Shown here piece after piece: positions 33,861 through 45,615 of a stretch of DNA of 64,000 nucleotides (the first letter of the stretch is position 1; every line of letters begins with the position of its first letter). Source of the DNA: Tilletiopsis washingtonensis (taxonomy: Eukaryota > Basidiomycota > Exobasidiomycetes > Entylomatales); contig NW_020312014.1 in assembly GCF_003144115.1 (NCBI RefSeq), positions 222,620 to 286,619 on the forward strand, in the 5' to 3' direction. The notes below the pieces were generated by a model. That model was not told where the DNA came from, made no database searches, and worked only from the letters and a program-made list of their open reading frames with translations. The translations under genes were made by a program, and so were the position numbers.

Positions 33861-36800
33861 ATGTCGCAGCCTACCTCGCGCCCGCACACGCCGCCGCCGC
33901 TTGGCGCTGGTGCCGTCAGCGCGTCAACGTCGGGCTCGCTGCGGCCGCCCGACGACGGCAGCGGCGCGAGTGCGTCGAGCGGCAGCGCGGCGAGCAGAGC
34001 AGCTCACATCTCGACGGGCGGCTTCACCATCGCATCGTACTACCAGGGCCGCTATGAGGACGAGAGCGAGTCGTATGGCGCGAGTACCTCGACCAGTCCG
34101 CGCTCCACCGGCGCCTGGGACGGCCGAGGGCGCACGCCGCCTGGCTCGCCTGGGCGCAGCACCGACGGAGCGCCCGGGCTGGTGCGCCGTCTCAGCCGCG
34201 GGTCAGCGTCTGAGGAGCATGCGCAGCGGCATAGAGCAGCGCTGCGAGATGGGCAGATGGCTGGTAGCAGCGGCTCGCTGGGCCATTCGCGGTCAGGCGA
34301 CACGTCGCTCGGCAGCGCAGACGGCTCGCTGTACAACCCGCTGGACTTCTCCTTTGAGGACTCACCGGTCGCCGCGATGCAGCTCAACCCATCGCTGCGC
34401 GTGGTGGGGCAAGAGGCAGGCCACAGAAGAGACGAGAGCCACGGCTCCAGCTGGTCGGGCGACATGGGGCGCTATCGGCGGCATCAGCTGCACAGCGCCG
34501 ACGAGGCGTACGCGAGCACGCCCACGCTGCCGACGATCGCGGGCTCGTACGTCGATTACGGCGCGCCTCGTGCGGGGCCCGGCGGCTCCGTCCTTGACAC
34601 GCCCATCGACTTTGGGCACGATGCCGAGCCATCGAGTCGCCTCAGCAGCGAAGGCGCGATTCTGACGTCGAACCAGGCGTACGCGGGCTGGAACCGCTAC
34701 GGCGAGCGAGACTACTCAGACGCAGATCTGCCGCGCGTGGGCTTTGTCGACGACGGCGGCGTGCTGCGGAACGACTCGCCGCTTCAGCTAGAGGACGGCT
34801 TCGATCCCGCTGCCCGGCCGACGCAGCGCACAAGCGCAGAGCTCAACGCCATGGCTGGAGGCGATGCAGTCCACGCGGCTCGCACCGGCATGCAGCGCGT
34901 CGGCAAGTCGCTGCGCCGCATCAGCCGGCGGGTCGTGAATCTGGGCGACCACGACGCCGAAGGTGCGGGACGAGATGCCCATCTGCGGCTGCCCGACCAC
35001 GACGAGGACAGCGACGACGAGCCAGACAGCTTCGTGCCGCCGGCCTCTGCGCCGCAGACGACGAACGACGCGCCGCGGACCGAGACGCTTCTCCGCGGGC
35101 GCAGTCTCGGGCTCTTTGGGCCGGACAATGGCTTCCGGCTGGCGATGGCCAAGCTGCTCGCGCAGCTGTGGATCGAGCCGCTGATCCTGGTGCTCATCGT
35201 GTTCAACGTTGTGCTTCTCGTCCTGCAGTCGGCGCGCAACGTCTTCAAGCACCCACGCTCGCCCGGCTACTTTGACTACTGGGAGGACTACGCGCTGCTG
35301 GCCGTGTTCGTCATCTTCACCATCGAGGTGCTCGCCCGCGTCGTCGTGTCCGGCCTGTTCATCAACCCGCCGCCGCTGGTCTACACCAACCCCGCTGCGG
35401 GCGTCAGCGGGCGCGTCGACGGATCCGAGGACGTCGCGGCCTCACGCGAGCCCGCCCCCGAAGTGCTCGCGGAACAGCGGCGGCGCATGTCTCGTTCCAA
35501 CACGCTCGACGCCTTTTCCGAGCTCGGCGGGTCGCTGCGCAACAAGGCGTCGCAGGCGCTGAAGCCGAGCCTCAACGCGAGCGACGCAAAATCGCGCAGT
35601 CCCGTGCGAGGCAACGACGCTGCGTTTCGTCACGGCTTCGCACCTGATAAGCCATTGGGCGTCTCGCATCCTGTCGGCGGCTTCAGCGGCCCGACGTGGT
35701 CGTCGCGCCAAGACACGCTCAGCTCAGCCGACGCACGCACGCTGCGGCGCCAGGGCACAAACATGCTGCTCGACAGCGACCACGACGCCTCGTTCATGCG
35801 CAAGCGTCCGCTGCCGTTCGCGCAGGCCATCCTGGCGCAGCGCTCACAGACGGCGCACTATGCATATCTGCGTCACAGCTGGAACCGCATCGACTTCCTG
35901 GCCGTCGTGAGCTTCTGGGCTGCCTTTGTGCTCTGCGTGGCGCGCCAGGAGCAGACGAGCGATCACCACATCTACATCTTCCGCGCGCTCAGCGTGCTCC
36001 GCGCGGCCCGCCTGCTGACGATCACGAGCGGCACGACGATCATCCTGGAGAGCCTCAAGAGCGCGGCGCCGCTTCTGGTCAACGTGACGTACTTTACCGC
36101 TTTCGCGATGCTGCTCTTCTCCATCATCGGCATCCAGTCGTTCCGCGGCAGCTACCGGCGGCAGTGCGTCTGGCTCGGCGACGCAGTGGCTGGTCCAGCG
36201 GCGTCGCCCGGCACCAACTACACCCTAACCCAGATCTGCGGCGGCTACTTCGACCCGTCGCAGGGCCGGCGGCTCGGCTTTACGGACACGGCTGGCAACC
36301 TGTTGCGCGGCGAGCCCAAGGGCTACATCTGCCCTGCCGGCCTCGTCTGCGTGCAGGGGGAGAATCCCGAGGGTGGCACGCTGAGCTTCGACAACATCTT
36401 CGCGGCGCTGATGCAGGTCGTCGTCGTCATCTCCTCGAACAACTGGTCGCAAACGCTGTACGACATGGTCGATGCCGAGCCTTTCGCCTCGTGCTTGTAC
36501 TTCATCATCGGCCTCCTCGTGCTCAACTTCTGGATGGCAAATTTGTTCGTCGCCGTCGTGACGAACACGTTCGCCAGCCTCACTGCGTCGACGCGCCATT
36601 CGGCCTTTGCCGCGCAGAAGTGAGTCAGTACGCAGCGTTGCGCGGAGACGTTGCTGACACGCTCTCGACAGGATCGAGGCGCCGGCAGAAGCAGTCTCGG
36701 AGAAGGAGGAGAGCGCTCGGAAGCGCAACAGGCGTCGCATCGCCAGCGTGTACCGACGCCTGTGGGGATGGACCACGTTCATCTGGCTGCTCGCCATCGT

Positions 36801-39800
36801 CGCCGACCTCGGTGCGCAGGCACAGCAGGCGTCGTACAGCTCGGCTCAGGACAAGACGAAGCTCGGTGAGCAGCCGCAGGCCCAGCGCATGTCTCTCCGC
36901 CTCGCTGACCCGGTGCCTGCGCAGACACGATCGAGCTGGCCTTCACCGTCGCGTTCGACGTCGAGATCATGATGCGCTGGATCGCCTTTGTCCTCGACGG
37001 CGACTGGCGCAGCTTCTTTGCCGAGAAGCGCAACCGCGTCGACCTGCTGCTCGCCGTCGTCACGTCCATCATCCAGATCCCAGGCATCAAGGGCACGCGC
37101 ACGTACGACTGGCTCACGGCGTTCCAGCTCGCGCGCTTCTACCGCGTCATCGCTGCTGTGCCGCGCATGGAGGCGCTGCTGAGCCAGGTGCTCGGCAACC
37201 TCGCCGGTCTCTCCAACATGATCCTGTTTCTGCTGCTCAGCGTCGGTCTGGCAGCGCTTGTCGCCGTGCAGCTGCTGCGCGGCGACATTCCGCAGGAGGA
37301 GAACGGCGAGCACATCCAGGCCAACTTCAAGCAGGTCTACAACGGCTTCCTCGGCATGTACCAGGTGAGCAGGCTGCGCAAGATACTCCGCTGCGAGGCG
37401 CTGACTTTGCGCGTGCGCCAGGTGTTCACATCGGAGAACTGGACCGACGTGCTCTACTCGGCCATCTCGAACGAGGAGCAGTACAAGCAGGCCGTCTTCG
37501 CCGGCATCCTGCTCTGCGGCTGGTTCCTCTTCGCCAACTGTGAGTGCGGAGGCCCAGCAGTGCGGCACCTCACTGACGCCCTGCATCAGTCGTCCTGCTG
37601 CAGATGTTCATCGCTGCGCTCAACGAGAATCTGCAAGTCGCCGAGGGCCAGAAGCGGCAGCAACAGCTCGAGATCTACTTGCAGCGCATGGAGCCTCCGG
37701 CGCCGACGCTCTCGCAGAAGATCCTGCACAAGCTCAGCCCGTACCGCTGGCTGCGCGAGCGCAACGAGAAGCGCGATGCCTTGGCGGCCGGCTCGCAGGG
37801 CGGCGCACACCACGTCACGAACGACGAGAAGCGGCGGCGCATGGGTTTGAACCAGGTGGTCAATCCTTCGCGATGGAAGCGCATCCTCGATCGCACAGCA
37901 CGTCTGCTCCGTCTGGACCGCCCAGATGAGCATGTGCCTCTCGACACGATCCGCGCGCGCCAGTTCCGCAGCTCGATCTCGGGCGAGGCCATGCTGCGCG
38001 ACCCGTCGCGCGGCATGTCGATGTACGAGCACTCGGGCGAGCCGAACGACGCCGCGCGTCTCTTCGCTCGCGAGCGTCAGCTCACTCGCATGAGGTCGGA
38101 CCTCGGGCTCTCTGGTGACGAGCCGGCGCAGTCGCAGATCAACGCCGAGCACATTGCGCGCTACCGCAACGACCCACGCATGGCGCAGGCGCATCTCGTC
38201 AACTCGCACCCCTCGTACGAGCGGAGCATCTTTCTCTTCAGCAACATGCATCCGTTCCGCCGCTTCTGCCAGAGCTGCGTGCCGTCGAGCCACGGCGAGC
38301 GTATCTTCGGCCGGCAGGTCAGCAGGAATCGGCACCGCGTCGTGCAAGTCGTCGTCTTCATGGCCATCGCCGGCTCGATCGCGAGTGCGGCATTCGCCAC
38401 GCCCACATACCGGTGAGTGCTGCGAAATCAGACGCTGTGCGGCACACAGCTGACAGTCTCCCGCAGGCGCGAATGGTACCGTGTGCACGGCCTTCGACGC
38501 GACTCGTGGTTCTCGCTGGTTGAGGCGTCGCTGAGTGCGATCTTCGTCCTCGAGTTCCTGCTCAAGGTGGTGGCCGATGGCCTCGCCTTCACGCCGAACG
38601 CCTACCTGCTGTCGCCTTGGAACGCACTCGATCTCTTCGTGCTTGCCTCGCTGATCATCAACACGACTGCCGAGCTCGTGGTCATCGGCGGCGTGAGCCG
38701 CTTCACGCGTGCCATCAAGGCGTTCCGCGCGCTTCGCCTGATCAAGTGAGTGTTACGCGGCTGTGCCTGTCGTCAGCAGCTGACGCTGCCCAAGCCTGTC
38801 GGCCTTGATGCGCAACACGTTCCACGGCATCGTTGCCGGCAGCGGCCGCTTCCTCGACGCATCGCTGCTCGCGCTGCTGTACATCGTGCCGTACGCCGTC
38901 TGGGGCCAGAATCTCTTCGGCGGCCTGCTCTACTCGTGCAACGACGGAGGCGCGGGCATCAGCAGCCGCGTCGACTGCGTCGGCGAGTTCGCGGCTTCCC
39001 CGTCGCAGTGGACCTTTCTCGCGCCGCGCGTGTGGCAGAATCCTACCGAAGGCTCGCAGTACTCGTTCGACGACTTCCGCTCGGCCCTGCTCATCCTCTT
39101 CGAGATTGTCTCGCTCGAGGGATGGGTCGACGTCATGACGGCGGCAATGGCCATCGTTGGCCGCGACATGCAGGCCTCGCCTGACGCCACGCAGGTCAAC
39201 GCGCTCTTCTTTGTGATCTACAACCTCATCGGCGCCGTCTGTGGGTTTGCTTGCGGCGCGCAGTGTCAGACTCGATCGCTGACACCGGCCTGCAGTCGTC
39301 CTCACGCTCTTCGTCTCCGTCCTGCTCGAGCAGTTCCGCGCCTTCTCGGGCGCCGCGTACCAGACCACCGAGCAGCGGCAGTGGGTCGATCTGCAGCGGC
39401 TCATAGGCCGTCAGCGGCCCTCGAAGCGGCCTAAGGTCAAGCCGCGCGACCCGCTGCGCGCCTGGTGCTACGAGCGTGCCACCCGGAAGCACGGCTGGTG
39501 GTCGCGCCTCCTGACATTCCTCTACTTTGGCAACATCGTCGTGATGGCCACGCAGCGCTTCCAGGACAGCCCGAGCACCGAGCTGACGCGCAACGTGATC
39601 TTCCTGACCTTGGCGTCCTTCTACGCGGCGGACATCATCATCCGCCTTGCCGGCCTCGGCTGGCGCGCGTACAAAGACAACTGGTGGAACCTCTACGACC
39701 TCGTCGTTGTCACGGGCACGTTCGCCACGACCATCCCCCTGCTGGCGCCGGACCGCGACTCGGTGGTGAATGTGCAGCTACAGAAGGTCCTGCTCGTCGG

Positions 39801-41684
39801 GGTCGCATTCAAACTCGTACAGAAGTCGAATGCGCTCAATCAGCTCTTCCGCACGGCCGTCGCCTCGCTGCCGGCCATCGGCTCGACGTTCGCCCTCTGG
39901 CTTGTTCTCTTCTGGTGAGTCAAGTCTCAGGACAGAAAGCGAAAGGCACAGCCCATGCTGAAAACCCGGCCTAGTACTTTCGCCATCATGAACGTCGAGA
40001 TCTTCGGGCTGACGCGCTGGGGCGCCAATGAGACGTACGCCAAGAACTTCAGCACCTTCTTCGGCTCGCTCGTCTTCCTCAGCATGACGAGCACGGGCGA
40101 GGGCTGGAACCAGTACATGCACGACTACATGATCGAGCCGCCAAACTGCACGCCGGCGAACAACTATCTCGAGACGGACTGCGGCAGCAAGTCGTGGGCG
40201 CTGGGGCTCTTCATCGCCTGGAACGTCATCAGTGAGTCGTGCCTGCGCCTCCTCGCGCACAGCCGCTCACACTTCTGCCAGGCATGTACCTCTTCCTCAA
40301 CTTGCTCACGGGTCAGGTCGTCGAGAACTTCTCCTACGTCTTCCAGCTCGGCGGCAAGCCGATGCTGTCGCGCGAGCAGCTGCGCTCGTACAAGAAGGTC
40401 TGGGCCGAGTTCGACACCTCGCGCAAGGGCTACGTGGCGCGCGACAAGATCGTGCCGCTCCTCAACCGCCTCACTGGCGTCTTCGACGTGCGGGTCTATC
40501 CGCCAGAGGGCAGAATCAGCGCACTGCGCGCTGCTTCCAGCCGCGAGGCGCCTCTGCCGAGCCCGTCGACGCCAACGAAGGGCCGCGTGGCAGCCGCCGC
40601 ATCGGAAGCTCTCACCCGCTTGCGCGGCGGCTCACCCAGTCCGCTGCCGGTCGGCGACGAAAGCAAGACCTCTTTCGCGTGGCCGCCCTCCTCGCAGCGC
40701 ATGGACCGCCTCGCCGGTCTCGACGTTGGCAAGCTGCGCGCCGCGCTTGGCCGCCTGGACTCGGAGGACATCAAGCGGCGACGGCGCAGATTCGAGCGCA
40801 TCTACCAGGAGGCCTGCCTCAGAGAGGAGCCTGAGAAGGGCGGCATCGCATTCACCGAGCTGCTCTACATTCTTGCGCACCACAAGCTGATCGACGATGA
40901 GGCGGCGCTGGGCCTCGAGGAGCTCATCGAGCGACGCATGCTGCTCGAGCGCATCGAGACAAACATCGAGCTCGAGCGGGTGCGTCTCGCGCTCAGCGGC
41001 TTGCACCTGCGCCACCGCCTGCATGCCATGCGTGCGGCTCGCGACGAGGTCGAGTCGCCGCCCATGCGGACGGACGCCTCGCTACCCACCATCAACGTGC
41101 AGGACCCAACCGGAGTCTCCGCGCCGCGACAGCGCCCGCCGTTGCGGCTCAACATCGCCGACATCGACAGCGATTATGCACAGCAGCGGCGTGCAGCGCC
41201 GTTGCACACGAATACTGGCCCCGGCGAAGGGGCGCTGACGCCAAGTGGCTCTGCTGTGCACCTCTCGCCACACGACTCTCCTCGCGGCAGCTCTGCGCAC
41301 GACGCCGCCACGCCGGCCATCACCGTCAGCTCCGCCGACCCCTTCATGCGAGACGGCGAGCGCCGCGCCTCGCCGAGCGCCGACAGCTTCCAGCAGACTG
41401 CCTGGGCCGACCTGGCCCGGCGCCTCTCGCGCGAGGTGCACGAGCCGTTCTACACGCGCTCGCGCGATGTGTCGCCTGCCCGCTCGTGGGGCCGTGACGG
41501 CAACAGCACGTACGGCCGGTCGCGCTCAGCGTCGCCGTCGCCTGCGCCCTCTCCGACGTGGCTCTCGCGCGGCGCCAACATGGAGGCGACGCGCAGTGCT
41601 GACCGTGCCGAGGGCACTGCCTTCGACACACACGACCTCTCTCCTGGCGCACCGTCGCCGCGCCATGGACGACATGACCCATGA
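33861..41684 (+). CDS. cch1: CCH1, voltage-gated-type calcium channel alpha subunit
   Basis: Plasma-membrane channel for high-affinity calcium influx, working with MID1. Ten exons: 33861-36619, 36672-36865, 36925-37364, 37422-37539, 37590-38412, 38467-38745, 38795-39240, 39296-39914, 39975-40231 and 40282-41684 (2445 aa); every junction keeps phase. A 430-residue disordered N-terminus precedes four six-helix repeats. Repeat I starts at about 430 ([26 protein letters not shown]). The pore loops read ISSNNWSQ (about 856), TSENWTDV (about 1135), LEGWVDV (about 1643) and TSTGEGWNQ (about 1931). S4-like helices include [13 protein letters not shown] and [14 protein letters not shown]. After repeat IV there is an EF-hand-like [20 protein letters not shown] and a long Ser/Arg-rich tail. 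It is as long as or longer than typical fungal CCH1. Confidence 0.95.
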
Positions 41685-42000
41685 TCTTGACGCTCCCTCT
41701 CACTGTACACTATCTCTGCTTCCATCGTCACCTCCCTTGGGACGGCACGTCCTCATAGAATTCACTCAGTCTTGCTCTCATTCTCGGGCTCAGTGTGGCG
41801 CGATGCGATCCATTACTCGAATAGAAGGGGGGCTAGCAGTAGGGCTGGGACTAGGTGACAGGAAGGGGCAGGGATGCACAGGAGGAGTGTCGAACGCGCG
41901 AGCGGAGAGGGCTTGGTCAGGGGAGCAAGCCAAGAGGAATGAGCTCGACCCTGGTCGTGCACCGCACCCCCACCGCCGCTTGTTCGACGCACCCAGGCGC
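41685..42000. other. Convergent 3' flank, cch1 / GH5 gene
   Basis: About 315 bp between two convergent stop codons. No gene seen. Confidence 0.5.
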
Positions 42001-44202
42001 TTAGGCAGCGCTCTGGATGCTCTTCACGATCGCAGTCTCGGCGGCGAGCAGGCCGGCCTTGAACTGCGAGAGGTAGCCGGCCGAGTCATCGGCGTCGACC
42101 TTGCCCGTGGCGAGGCGCGCCTGCCACGAGTCCTGCATGTACTGCTGCGCGAAGCCGAGGCGCGAGAGGCCGCCGTTGGCGGCAAAGTAGCGCGCCGTCT
42201 TGAAGCCGTCCGAGTAGCCGGCGCGCGAGGCGAGCGCCGAGCGCGACGTCGCCTGGCGGCGCGAGAGCTGCGCCAGCTCGGACTTGACGATGGCGGCGGC
42301 ACGGGCGGCCAGCGAGCCGGAGCGGCTCTTGACGACCATGCCCACGCGCGCGCCCTCCTTGGTGGCCGATTCGACATTGACGGTGGACGTCTCCGGCGCC
42401 GCAGTCGAGACGACCTTGCCGATGCGCGGCAGCTCGGTGGACGTGGCGACGTCGTCGTCGTCAGAGCCCGACTCGTCGATGCTCAGCACGCCCGACTTGC
42501 TGTCGTCGTCGGAGTTGACGAGCGCCTTGAGGTTCAGCGACGCGGCCGACGGCAGCGGGATGGCGGCGATGGTGGCGAGGAGCGTGGTGACCTTCTTCTT
42601 GGCCGCAGCGTCAGTGCCGCTGGCGGCCTTGAGCAGCGCCGAGGTGATCGTCTGCAGGCCCCACGAGTCGTACGTGCTGGGCAGGTACTGCTTGGCCGCC
42701 TGCTGGAAGCACCAGCCGCCGTTGTTGCTGCAGCCCTCGAGCTTCCACGACCAGAACGTCCAGCCGGCGGTGGCCGTCGAGTAGACGTCGGCCTGGGCCT
42801 GGCAGAAGCGCTTCTGGTCGCCGTCGCGGTCCGTGCTCTTGCTGAGCGAGTTGGGGTTCAGCGCGCACGACCACTCGCCGATGATGAGGTTGCGGCGTGC
42901 GATCTTGGACTGGGCGTTCATGTTGGCGTTGATGGCGCCGCTGATCGCCTTGGTGTGGCCCTTGGCGGAGAGCGACGTGTCGGCGGGCGTGTAGACGTAG
43001 TAGGCGTGGTGGTCCTGCACGATGAAGTCCTGGCGCTTGGCGACGAAGGCCGCGCCCTTGTTCAGGTTGAAGGCGTCGTGGAAGTACAGCGGCACCGTTG
43101 CGGCGGCGGCCGAGGCCTTGCGCATGGCGTTCATCGTCTTGGTGTACCACGGCCACAGGCTCGTGCGGTCCTGCGGCTCGTTGAGCAGCTGGATGCCGAC
43201 GACGTTGGTCACGTCCGAGATCTCTGCCGCCAGCCAGACGAGCAGGTCCGTCGTGAGGCCCATGTTGTAGTCGTTGTAGAACTCAATGTTGCCGTCGGAG
43301 AGGCCCGAGTGCAGCTGTCCGTTCTGCGAGCCGTAGGCGCCGTGCAGGTCGACGATGACGCCGATGTCGTACTTGGCCGCCCAGTTGATCGAGCGGGCGA
43401 TGTAGCGCCACGTGTTCTCGTACACGGGCGCGTACGCCGCAAACGGCGAGTTGCGCGTAAACCATGGGCCGACGGAGAAGTAGCCGATGGGCAGGCGCAC
43501 GGTGTTGATGCCCTGCGCGGCCATGCGCTTGAAGTCATCCTCCGTGATCCACGTGTCCTGAGGGCCGGTGTGAGTGGAGTCGCAGGGGCGGCACGCGCGA
43601 GGCACTCACCCAGTGCTTCTCCATGTACGCCTTGGCGCTCTGCACGCCCGCGGCGCTCTGGCCGAAGCCGTCGAGCACGTCGTACTCGGCCTGGCGGTTG
43701 CCCGTGGCGCACGAGAAGAAGTTGGACTGCATCCAGCCCTCGAGCATGAACCTGCGGCGAAGGGGTCAGTCTGCAGCACGGCGCTGCGAATGCTTCGAAC
43801 TCACCAGGCGCCGAGGTTCACGCCCTGCTGCTGGCGGTAGCGCATCACGTTGGCCTTGACGGGGTCAAAGGCCGGGAAGACGGGGTCGGGCAGCGCCGAT
43901 GCGCCGCCGTTGGGCGTGTAGGGCTGCTGCACGGGGCAGTTGCCCGGGCCGATCTTCTGCGTGCTGGCAAGCACGCGCTCGCCCGTCTTGGGCACGTAGA
44001 GCACCGAGGGGATGCCCCAGTCGGCCACGTCCGAGTGGTTGTTGGCCGCACCGGGCGCCTGCACCTGGAACGAGTGCGCGCCGCCGGCGCTGATGGCGCT
44101 CGACACGCTCGGCAGCTGCGGGATGGGCTTGTAGTTGGCGACGACGAGCGAGAGCGACGAGGCGAGCGACGTAAAGTCGAGGTCGCGCGGAACGAAGCGC
44201 AT
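42001..44202 (-). CDS. Glycoside hydrolase family 5, exo-beta-1,3-glucanase-like
   Basis: TIM-barrel beta-glucanase of the fungal exo-1,3-glucanase (EXG/SPR) type, acting on wall beta-glucan. Exons on the minus strand: 44202-43805, 43751-43610 and 43557-42001 (698 aa). Core signatures: GVNLGAW|FMLEGWM, HW|DTWITEDDFKRMAAQGINTVRLPIGYFSV, GVIVDLHGAYGSQNG, the acid/base Glu in LLNEPQ (about 307) and the nucleophile Glu in IIGEWSCALN (about 407), then GWTFWSWKLE. About 200 residues follow the barrel: Ala/Ser-rich, an acidic DESGSDDDD patch, and a segment with GYSDGFKTARYFAANGGLSRLGFAQQY. The N-terminus (MRFVPRDLDFTSLASSLSL) has no convincing signal peptide or membrane anchor, which is odd for a wall enzyme. 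A missed upstream exon could supply one. Confidence 0.88.
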
Positions 44203-45615
44203 GCTGGGCGCGTGGAGGAGACGAAGAGAAGGTGGATAAGAGAGTGTGTGGATCGACCGGCCGGCGGTGAGTAAGGATAGGGCAAAAGAAGGACGCGAGA
44301 GACGACGGCTTCCGTCAAGGAAGGAGCGAGCTCAAGGGTGGCACCGGGCCGAGGGAAGGAGAAACGGGAACGGGAGAAGGGCGGAGCGGGCCGGCAGTGA
44401 CGCAGACGGGCTAGGGATGATGGTGGTGGGAGGCAGGGAGCGATGCGCCAGCGAAGGCGACGGTTAAAGCGTGAGCGAGCGGGCATCTCAGCGGGCAGGT
44501 GCCGCACCGCGCCTAGCGCCGCAGCGCCAGCGGCGAACCTGCATCGGACGCCAGGCGAGGACGCCGCATGGCCTGCTCGATGAGGCCAGGGCGTGTGCTG
44601 TGCTGCCGGGATGCGCTCAGAGGAGCGCCGGGTGCGGCGGTGGACGGCGGCGCAGTTGCGGCGCGGCGCCAACATCCACGCGCGCCGCAGAGAGCAACAC
44701 ACCAACACACCGCACACGCGTCATGCGCCGCCGCCGCACCGCTCGCCGCACCGCCCAGCCTGCGCCCAGGCGTGCGGCGACTCGCCGCTCCTCTCCTCTA
44801 CTGCTGAGCGAAGCACCTCATCACAGCCCAGAGACGCTGCTGGAACGCCGCGCTGCGTCTGGCCAGCACGCGGTGCCGGAGGAACAGCGCGCATGCTTGA
44901 GCTGCACGCGCAGCTCCGCGCCGACGCAGCACGCCGGCTGGCCTCTTGGCATCGCCGCCTCCGACGCCGGCGCAGCGCCGCCTCCGCAGCGTCTGTGCCT
45001 TCTTACGGCCCGGCGATGACCTTCCGCTCATCCAGGCCAGGCACCGCGCAACGCGTGGCCCCAACCATTGCCTCGTCCAGGCCAAGCCCCTCCCAAGCCC
45101 GCCGCGTGCATGGGCGCAGCGCGCTGCTTGTGGCACGAGACGCCGCCAAGAGCCTCGGGCCGCACCGCACGCTGCGTGATATCGTGCACAAGCGAAGGAG
45201 TGCCGATGCAGGCCACATGACCGTCGAGTAAGGCGCCGGTGCCGCCAAGGCGACATCTCGGGTGCGCGAGGGCCTCCGATGCTGCTCTCGTCTTCAGACA
45301 CCCAGACGGCAGACTCCCTCTCGCCGCCGCGCTGCTTCCGCCGGACCCACGTCTTGATGGCAGCTTGCAGGCTTGCGATGGAGGCAGAGCTTCGTGGCGT
45401 CTGAGCCTGCACAGCACCTTGCGCTGCACCCGGCCAAGCATCAGTCGAGGACGAGGCGATGTACCCCATGGGATGGGAGCAGCCCTCGTTGAGCCGCGGC
45501 TCTGTCGTCTGCTCCCACGATCGATGGCACGTGACGCGCAGCGCTCGCCTCCACTAAGTCCGGGCTGCGCACCTGCCGCCTCTTTCAGGTTTCTCTCTCG
45601 CCATCACCCAGCACA
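44203..45615. promoter_or_regulatory. Divergent intergenic region, GH5 / COX16-ERV1
   Basis: About 1.4 kb. The longest ORF (minus strand, 44798-45469, 223 codons) is Arg/Ala/Ser-rich, with no domain and no splice-linked continuation that I can find. A pyrimidine-rich leader (about 45575-45612) precedes the next ATG. If a missing signal-peptide exon of the GH5 gene exists, it would lie here. Confidence 0.45.

Noticed and set aside
35696-37543. 615-codon second frame inside cch1
   Set aside because: Arg/His-rich out-of-frame reading of the channel exons; channel helices are in the other frame.
41245-43749. 834-codon plus-strand frame over the GH5 gene
   Set aside because: Arg/Ala/Val-rich shadow of a well-supported minus-strand glucanase, overlapping the end of cch1 as well.
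44798-45469. 223-codon minus-strand ORF in the GH5/COX16-ERV1 gap
   Set aside because: No domain, repeat or spliced continuation; composition is like other shadows. Could be revisited with RNA data.
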